From positions 140,282 to 204,281 of the forward strand of contig JAJEKB010000414.1 of assembly GCA_022393335.1 (NCBI GenBank): a DNA stretch of 64,000 bases, written 5' to 3'. The notes beneath the pieces are model-generated. The model saw only the letters and a list, made by a program, of their open reading frames with translations. It searched no databases and was not told where the DNA came from. Position 1 is the stretch's first letter, and each line of letters opens with the position of its first letter. This stretch comes from Macrotrachela quadricornifera. Its lineage: Eukaryota > Rotifera > Eurotatoria > Philodinida > Philodinidae. The position numbers and the translations under genes are program-made. Below are positions 56,134 to 64,000 of the stretch, piece after piece.

Positions 56134-59100
56134 AACCAATGTTTCTAGTCAACTTTGTTGTTTTTGTTTTGTTATAATTTAAATCTTTTTCTTTCCTTTT
56201 TTTTTATTAACAAAATTTTATTTAACTTAAATAAAGCATTATCATAATTAATCATGTATAAATTTTATTTCATATATACGATATATCTTTATAGCTTCAA
56301 TATCTTATTCATTGAAAAACAGAATAAATAATGATTACACTCAAGTTTTATGTTTGCATATAATCAAATCAACAAGTTTTATGGACGTTAAAGTCATTGT
56401 AAAGCTTTTTATATAAACAATTCAATGAATAGAATACATAAAATAAACTTTCATATTATTATTATTGATCTAAAAAAAAAATCTCATATTATTATATATT
56501 CATTACATGATTCCATCTTGAAAAATTATGTAACTATTGATTAGATTTTTTTAAAAGATTTATCTATTTAAAATAAATCATTCAATTCATATATCATGTT
56601 CAATGATAGAATGAAAAATGGGGCGTGTCTAGTTTTAAATTTAAATCTAATCTTAACAGCTGTTACGCTATGCTTGTCTATCATCAATATATAACAGACA
56701 TTTCAACTAAAAAAAAAAAAAACTCATCTGTGCACACGCGCATACATACACACATTAATGATAATGAGTGATATACACTCCATACACTCGACTGAGTTCA
56801 CATTAAGATTATTGGCAGACACAGATTGTCATCAATTGCTAGATAGACAGACATAGAGAATTTTCTTTTCTTTTTCTAATCACTGTTCATTGATGACAGC
56901 ATAGAATAATTGAAAATGAATTTATGACTATACTCATATTGATTCATGTGGTCATCACTTGAGTAAAAAAAAAAAATTCATCATCATTAGGAAATAGAAC
57001 GTGCATTTAGACAAGAGAGTTCATTAGAAAGAAACAATCATTTACTTTTCTAAACGCAATCAAATTTGCATGACATGCATCAATCGTTTTGCCGACAAAT
57101 GCTATCGTCATTTTCTTCTTCTTCTTATTCTTTTTTATTTTTTTTTTTTTGACCGTTAGAACTTGAGTTAATATGAGCAGATGTTATACTGATGAGAACA
57201 TGTAATATGAAGCGGAAAAGTATCAGAATGTGACACCCATTCGAACGAGTATTTACCGTTTTGTTAGTATAAATAGGCAGGATATAAGCACGCACATATA
57301 TTTGTATTGCCTGACTATCAACTATGTTAATGACAAAAAAAAATTCTGTCTCTTGTGATGGATGGATGATCAGTATGTATATAGAAAAGGGCGTTGACAT
57401 TTTTTTTTCAGCAAACTAAATGGTAAATATATGCACGCGTACACTGAATAAATTTGTCATATCCATCAACATACGCCTTTACCCGTTAGCAATATTAAAT
57501 GATGATCGATGATTTGAAGGGCATATAAACAACGAAATGAAATAAGTTTTTCTTTTTTTTTTTTTGAAGTTTTTAAAAATTCAAAAAAAGAAAAAAGTTT
57601 TATTCTTGTAATAAAATTAATCACTATTGAAACAGATGTTTTTATTGCTATGATTGAGTGTTTCTGCAGCTGCTTTTTTTTTCTCTGGTGCAATGATTAT
57701 TAAAGTCGGCAATTCATAAACTGATTTATCCATATGTTACACTGATGAAATAATTATAATTGATTTGTTGAAAATTTCTTCTTCTTTTTTTATTTTTTAT
57801 TTTTCTGTTGATATGATGAACAAATTTGCGAATTGTTGATTGATTTTTCCTTTTCAAGTGTTATATCAATCGAAAGTTTTTTTATTCTTTGAAAAAAATC
57901 AGTCAAGTGTATGATAACAATCTTTGATCTTTGACAGCCGCTTTCTTTTTCTATTGATAAAAACAAAAAAAAAGAAGAAGAACTCGAAATATTTTAAGCA
58001 ATTTTTATTTTTCTTAAGTATTATTTAAATAGTGTGAATATGCTTCAAGCATTGACTAATTGAAGTATTGTTTTGAACAAAATAAAATAGACGAATTTTT
58101 ATTTTTCAATACATTATAGAAGAGATCAAACTTTAAATGAAATTATTTTGCTTAAGGCAAATTATGTCTCATCGATCACTACTCTTGTTTTATGTCCATT
58201 AGCCATTGTGCTATTTTCTACTGTTCAACACCTTAACAAAAAGCAAAAAAACGAACACTCACATATATTTTATATTAACCGTTATCTTGATCAGTGATGT
58301 CATTTATTCAAGTGTGTCAAACTCGAATCCTTATCATTCTCTTCACCTATCAAAACACTAAATCATTTTTTTTTTTGTTTTGTGAGATATGATGTGAGTG
58401 CTCCTCAGGGGGGGAGAATTTTTTTCACACATAACATTTGTATATACGATATGACACAATCAAATCACAATTTTTGATAAACAAAAATATGATGATTCTA
58501 ATCATCATAATCATCATAAAGGAAACCCTATGAATCAATTCTCTAGTTTCTATAAACAAATATTGAGACAAGTATGACTACATTAAAAATGTACAATAGA
58601 AGTAAACATATGAAACCTTCTCGATTTTCAAACTAATATTTGTTTTACTCAAGAATAAAAATAACAACAATTCTCATTTTCTTCTTCTTTTTCTTCTATT
58701 ATTTTAATTAGAATAAAAACGGATAACATTTTCTCATTATTGGACAAAATCCGTTCGTTTTTTTTTTTTTGTGAAATCATTTTCAGACATAATAACATCT
58801 GGAGAAATACATATATATATATATATATCAACGATAAGATAGAACGACATATTGTCAACAAAAATATACGTTCATCAACCAGTCAATTTTGTTCATGTGA
58901 CTCTTAAGTGATAGTAAACTTAATCTTTCTTTCAATCTAAAGCTATTTTTCATCTTAACAAGCATGAACAAAAAAAAGAAAAGAGAGAAAAATCTCAATA
59001 ATGAAACAGCTGTAATAGAAAGAGAAAAAGAAAAAGGATCATATTGACTTTGACCGTTCGGTGAACTCGTGTAAATACACATACGGTACCGTATATAGAC

Positions 59101-59821
59101 TTCATCAAATAACACACAGACACATGAAGCAAAAAAATAAAAATCAAGTCAATTTTCTATCTCTGTACGTTTATTCAAGAGCAAAAAAAAAGAAAAAAAA
59201 AATATAAAAAAAAACTACATGCACGTATACATAGATTTATTTTATACCTGAGACAAGGTTCTTTATATTATATATTTTTTTCTCTCTACGTACACAAAAA
59301 AAAAATAATAATAGCAACTAATATGTGTACGAATTTTATAAAAAAAATCAACACACACACACACATACACAAAACAGGTATTTTATACTAATCACACACC
59401 CGAAAAAGAAAACTACGTGCGCCTAAACTTCATAAGAAGACAAAAAAAAAAAATAAGTTAGGCTCAAAGCTCACATACACAAATATATAGATAGATAGTT
59501 AACTACAGCTAAAAGAATAGACAAACAAATAAACAAAAAAAAGAATCACTCCTCGAATTTGAGCAGTTTTAATTTTTTTTTCTTTAATAAGGGAACAAAA
59601 CAAAAAAAAAAAAGAAAAGAAAACAAATTTAGACTAGTGGGTCACACACATGCTCATTCACAATGAGAATAAACATCTTTTATATATAATATATATTTTT
59701 TTTTTCTTCCGGGTTAATACATCAATCCCTGATCAAGATAACTGTACACAAAATAGAAACAGTAACGTAAAAAAATACACAGAGAAATAAATTAAAGATA
59801 ATAACCTGAGAGAATATATTA
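56134..59821. other. Long gene-free interval, probable MEX-3 3' UTR and convergent tails
   Basis: 3.7 kb between the stop codons of the DDX60-like (+) and MEX-3 (-) genes. It is AT-rich with many homopolymer A/T runs, an (AC)n tract near 59350-59370, a G-run at 58408-58415 (GGGGGGGG) and a GGGGCGTG box near 56620. No open frame looks coding. MEX3 genes in animals often have long regulated 3' UTRs, so part of this may be transcribed from the minus strand (inference). Confidence 0.5.
59350..59370. repeat. (AC)n microsatellite
   Basis: Short run of AC dinucleotides with one interruption (CACACACACACACA then TACACA). Confidence 0.75.
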
Positions 59822-61021
59822 TTAAGCGAAACCCATTGATGTTTTCATTGATATAAAATTAAAATTTGGCCAAATTGAATCAAAATTATCATCTGAAATT
59901 TGTTCAAATGATGAATTTAAATCTAATTGATCATTAAATGAAGGAAAAAATGATGATTGTGATACAGTACGATATGTTGTTTTTATTTTATCATCTTGTG
60001 GAAATGGTAATGATAAATGATGTGAAAATTTTGTTGCTGGTGTTGTTGATGATGTATTATTTAATTTAATCCATTTTGAACAGTGTTGATTTGAATCAAT
60101 AATATCTGTTATTGAATATAATTCTTTTTCAAAATCATTTTCTTCTATATCAGATGTTTGACCTGTACGTGCAGCAATATGACTTTCAATTTCAATACGT
60201 GCTGCTTCAACATTATCTGGTAAACCAGCTATTTCAAAAACTGGTTCTTTATCACGACCTGGTGTTATTATATATGTATTTGTTGTTTGTTGTATACGTT
60301 TTATTGTTGCACCTTTTGGACCAACAACTAAACCAACAACACGATATGGTACACGAACTTGAATTGTTATTTGTTGAATATTTGTTGATGGATATATTAA
60401 ACTATTATAATGTAAATTTGTATTACTTCCACTACTTGTACTGCTATTTGATGAACTACTCGTACTATTTTGTTTACGAGCTAAAATAAAAAATAATAAT
60501 AATAATTTTATAAAATAAAATGATTTTTATACCAGCTCGTATTTGTGAAAAATGTTCAGCAGCTGATAAAATTTCTTTTTTAGCTTGATAAACATCTTCT
60601 TTTCGACCAGTTATTATAAATACAGGTTGATCACCTCGAACAGGAGTTTTTATATATGTATTTGTTTTTGTCCGAAGTGCTTTTATTTTACAACCTAAAA
60701 TAAACAAAAAAATAAGTAAGTTTTTTTTTTATTGTTTTTTTTTTATTATTTACCTTGTCGACCAACGATTTCGGCAACATGTTCTGAACTTGGCACCGGT
60801 ACACATTCGGTCATATTTTGGCTCTTTTTTCCAACAGAATCATATGTTGATGATGATAATAATGATGGTGGTGGTGATGATGATAAATTTTGTTGATGAT
60901 CAAAACAATATGATAAATCATTCATATCATATTGTTGACAAGCAGCTAGAAGAAGTGTTGATGATAATGAAGAATTTGATGATGAACGTTGAAAATCACT
61001 TATTATTGATGCACTTGGCAT
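59822..61021 (-). CDS. MEX3: MEX-3 type RNA-binding protein with two KH domains
   Basis: Three exons (61021-60754, 60694-60533, 60480-59822) join to 362 aa. KH1 begins [20 protein letters not shown] and contains [22 protein letters not shown]2 begins [20 protein letters not shown] and contains [20 protein letters not shown]. Both carry the GxxG RNA-contact loop (GRQG, GPKG). MEX-3 proteins bind 3' UTR elements and repress translation or destabilise mRNAs in germ line and early embryo (family knowledge). The N-terminus is Ser/Gln-rich low complexity. No C-terminal RING finger is present; vertebrate MEX3 paralogues have one, nematode MEX-3 does not. The protein ends ...TSMGFA. A 5'-UTR intron is predicted upstream. 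Confidence 0.96.
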
Positions 61022-61055
61022 TATTTAGAAAATAAAAATAAGAAAAGAAATTAAC

Positions 61056-61142
61056 CTAAAAAAAAAAATACATATATATATATATTATTCATAAAACCGC
61101 AATATTAAATGAAGAACATTATTATTATACGTATAGACTTAC
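61056..61142 (-). other. Predicted 5'-UTR intron of MEX-3
   Basis: On the minus strand AGCG|GTAAGT (donor at 61142) and a T-rich tract ending TTTAG|GTTAATTTC (acceptor at 61056) give an 87-nt intron 34 nt before the start codon. Confidence 0.55.
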
Positions 61143-61228
61143 CGCTGTGTGTCCAGTCGACGACGAAATGTGAATATGATGATTAACGCTTACATGCTCG
61201 ACCCTTTCTCCTATTTATTAGTAGACAC

Positions 61229-61305
61229 ACAGAGAAAGAGAGAGAGCGAGAGAGAAAAAATGAGAAAGAAGAAAAAAAAAAGAAAAAAAGAGCGAGAGAG
61301 AGAGT
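61229..61305. repeat. GA-rich tract upstream of MEX-3
   Basis: Purine-rich low-complexity run of AGAG, GCGAGAGA and GAAA units, with further A-rich stretches, just upstream of the predicted MEX-3 leader. It is a possible GAGA-type promoter element, but simple sequence is equally likely. Confidence 0.6.
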
Positions 61306-62140
61306 ATTGCACGAAAGAACGGTAAAGAACGAATGGAAAATGTGTACAACCTCTCTCTTCCACCTGAATGGTAGGTCGGTACATTTTATTATATACTCTT
61401 TTTTTTTCCTCAAAACTTTCTTTTTCTTTTTGTATCTAATGAACTTTGAACTCCAAACCGATCTGAATAGTTCGATATCAATACCAAAAAATAAAAAAAA
61501 GAAAAGAATAACTATAGAAAAATTTTGTTAATTCTTTTTTTAATTAAACTCTAACTGTGTTAATACCCTAAAGAAAAAATTTACACATTATATTGTATAT
61601 CAAAGAATGATATGTATATCTATTGTTACTAATTGATTTTCATAGAAATGTCATTCAATTATTCGTTGAATTGATGCTTTTGTTTTAGTCTTTCTTTGTT
61701 ACTTACTTCTAATGATAAATAGTTACAACAACAACAACAATAACAACAACAAAAAAACAAAGATCGTTTTTAAATTTTTATCTAATATGGCAGAAATTTG
61801 ATTGAATAAAAAAAAATTATATAAGGAATGAAAAGAACGTGAGACTATGTTATGTATAAAATCAGTTAATTAGATAATCGAAATGCGCGATTTGTTCTTA
61901 TCTATAGAAATATAAAATAAAAAACATTCTTAACAAATAATCGTCTAATAAAGATAAATTAAAATGATATATATATATATATATTGTTTTTATAATCTAA
62001 AATAAAAAGTTAAAATTCGATTAATAAAACACATTCATTTAAATTGTTCGATGAGAAATTTTACAAAAAAAAAGAAAATAATAAAACACTAAATTAAATA
62101 AAAATTTTTATGAGATTTGATATTGAAAAAAAAAATTTTA

Positions 62141-64000
62141 TCATGATGTTGTTTGCTGTTCAGTAGTATCAAAATAAGGTTGATTTAATTCTTCTTTCGT
62201 TGAAATTGATGTGAGTTCATTTGAATTACTCATATCAATAGTTACAGATGAGTTTTGTATTTCATGAGTTTGAGCAAGTAATGCTGTTTGATGATTTTCA
62301 TCAGCTTCAGTCCAATTTTCATTTATTGTTTCTTTTATTTTCATACGATCATTTAAAGCTTTTAGAGCTTTTTGTCTAAAATTAAATTTTTTAATAAAAA
62401 AAATTTCAATTTAAACAAAAAAAAATTTGTCAAACCTTCGTCTATCTGCATCAATAACATCAGGGCCTGGAATTGTAATTGTTATATTAGATGACGATGA
62501 TGCAACATTATATTTTTTAATAAATGGTTTACATAATTTTATTTTAACTAATAATTCAAAAATTGTATTGGCAAAAACACTTATAATCGGTGAAATAATT
62601 GATGGAAAAAAACTAAACAAAAATAATAGCCGATTTAGATTTTAATCATAAGAAAATAATTTATTATATTAACCTAGCAAATGAAAATGATGCTGATGTA
62701 TCACCTACTGTTCCATTTTGATGTGGTTGAAAAAATCTAAAGAATATTTATTTATTAAATACAAGAGTTGTATCATTGTCTATGTGTAGTCTGTACAGCC
62801 CTCTGTCTATAGATATCATAAGCTCTGTTGAATTACAGATACATATGAAAATATCCGAATACATTGTAGACTACTATTTATATACTAATGTAAAATCAAA
62901 AATTTTGAATATTACTCAGTGATAAAAATTTCTTGCTTTGAGAGTCTATACTTCATTTAATATTTATGTATATATAATAACAGTGTATGATGATCGATTA
63001 TCTATGACTTGCTACAAGTATCAAATTGAATCGTTTTTGTTATAACTGATTATCATATATTAGTAACAATACATATGTAAATAGCATAATCCTTGTTAAT
63101 AAGAATAACATAACTATTGAAACTTTTAGAAGTTCGATGATCGAAGATAATCGAATTACTTCTGGATAAATAATAGACACTATTAACATTCTAAATTTAT
63201 AGTGCATAGTACTTTATATGATCAATTATATATGACGAAAGTCAGTTCACGAAAATATCATATTCGTTAACGTTATGTGAATAATGTATCTATCATACCT
63301 AGAACCATTATTAATATTTCATTATTCATCGTTAGAATGACAAACTTATTCATATATCTAATATATGATAGAACAGTATCACTGTAAACTATCATAATAT
63401 ATTCATAAATATTGGATCACAACTATCCTTTCAAAACATAAAGCTTTGCTGTAGTTCTTAGTTTTGCGTCAGTAATTTTCGTATATATGTGTTACTCAAC
63501 TGAGTTTTTATGATGTATATAGATAGAGGATTGTATGAGCTACACATAGGCATTAATATAATAAATACAATGGTACTTCTTTTCTTTTTAATAAAACTAG
63601 TTTGGATCCTTTTTTGAACGCACGACATATTTTACAAAAGAATTTCAATTAATTTTACCTTAAATAAGTCCAACTAATAAAAATTCCAAAACTTAACATT
63701 ATTAAAAAATGTATTGGTACAGCATGTAAAAGCCAAAGTATAATTGATATAAATACAATTAATAATGGTACTTGATCTTGTTTAACTTTAAAAAATGGTG
63801 TTGTTGCTAAAATTGTATCAGGCATTATTTGTTTAATAACAACTGAATAAGCACCAATAAATGCAGCTAAACCATAAATAGGTCTTTCAAATAAATAATC
63901 ATCATTAAATGTAAAACCATAAAAAACAAAATAAATACATGTTGCAAATAATGCATTTGGAATGGTAACAAGAAAATAAAAACGTAAAAGTTCTTTCGTA
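62141..64000 (-). CDS. TMEM115: TMEM115 (rhomboid-like Golgi membrane protein), 3' part
   Basis: Four exons on the minus strand (beyond 64000 to 63659, 62736-62674, 62612-62436, 62375-62141) are in frame. Visible TM segments include FYFLVTIPNALFATCIYFVF, IYGLAAFIGAYSVVIKQ and VPLLIVFISIILWLLHAVPI. The conserved YLRFFQP and FASFFPSIISPII blocks follow. Next come KIKLCKPFIKKYNVASSSS, TITIPGPDVIDADRRR and QKALKALNDRMK, which match the TMEM115 tail. The C-terminus is acidic and polar. TMEM115 is a Golgi multi-pass protein linked to retrograde transport with the COG complex; it is related to rhomboids but catalytically inactive (family knowledge). The N-terminus is outside the window. The 922-nt intron 62737-63658 is a large inverted repeat. 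Confidence 0.93.
62772..63577. repeat. About 0.8-kb imperfect inverted repeat filling a TMEM115 intron
   Basis: CTATGTGTAG 62780-62789 pairs with 63540-63549. CTCTGTCTATAGATATCAT near 62802-62820 pairs with 63510-63528. GTTGAATTAC near 62827 pairs with 63491-63500. All share a midpoint near 63164. A further diverged pair (AGAAGTTCGAT and ATCGAATTACTTCT) lies near the centre, around 63129-63163. Confidence 0.75.

Larger units (their letters stand above)
61022..62140. other. MEX-3 5' UTR/promoter and TMEM115 3' UTR
   Basis: The left part holds the MEX-3 5' leader and its intron. A GA-rich tract follows near 61229-61305. The right part, up to 62140, is probably TMEM115 3' UTR, with an (AT)n run near 61966-61984. 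The frames at 61183-61531 overlap the GA tract and are not credible genes. Confidence 0.55.

Noticed and set aside
60112..60489. 125-aa plus-strand frame opposite MEX-3
   Set aside because: Antisense shadow of the MEX-3 KH2 exon, rich in Tyr/Leu/Gln, as expected from the reverse complement of its codons.

Overview
The window is AT-rich nuclear DNA from an animal. Its genes are split by many short GT-AG introns (mostly 45-80 nt) plus a few of 400-1500 nt, and the encoded proteins are typical metazoan ones: a Gbeta5-type G-protein subunit, Mi-2/CHD4, MEX-3, EDRF1, an OGFr-domain protein, an IGFBP-Kazal-Ig protein, TMEM115. Compact exons, strong A/T-ending codon bias and decayed B-box genes of a kind I associate with bdelloid rotifers suggest a rotifer or another lophotrochozoan. 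That placement is inference.

Layout, left to right: the 3' end of a Gbeta5-like gene (+, 1-796); a divergent rhodopsin-like GPCR (+, 3236-5147); about 8 kb without an intact gene, holding two decayed B-box genes and two inverted-repeat elements (5148-13051); a full Mi-2/CHD4 gene whose nine exons join to 1894 codons (+, 13052-20462), with a possible alternative last exon; a gene-poor stretch with a decayed hAT transposon (about 22905-24080); a small secreted peptide precursor (-, 25006-25326); another gene-poor stretch with a small MITE; an IGFBP/Kazal/Ig secreted protein (+, 29810-31222); an OGFr-domain protein with a perfect PIP-box motif (-, 31581-35525); an intronless NIT2 omega-amidase (-, 35953-36798) sharing a 226-bp head-to-head promoter interval with EDRF1 (+, 37025-44321); an MPPE1/PGAP5-like membrane phosphoesterase (+, 44507-46537); a large DDX60-like Ski2-type helicase (+, 48172-56133); a 3.7-kb stretch that probably includes the MEX-3 3' UTR; MEX-3 with two KH domains (-, 59822-61021, with a spliced 5' UTR); and the 3' part of TMEM115 (-, 62141-64000).

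The genes do not form one pathway. They cover G-protein signalling, chromatin remodelling, RNA control, metabolism and Golgi/ER functions. The most unusual structural feature is that at least two long introns (OGFr gene 32085-33194 and TMEM115 62737-63658) are almost entirely imperfect inverted repeats, and smaller foldback or MITE-like elements recur between genes and in other long introns. Exon junctions were inferred by eye from reading frame, GT-AG sites and protein similarity. All the multi-exon models that begin and end inside the window close in frame.
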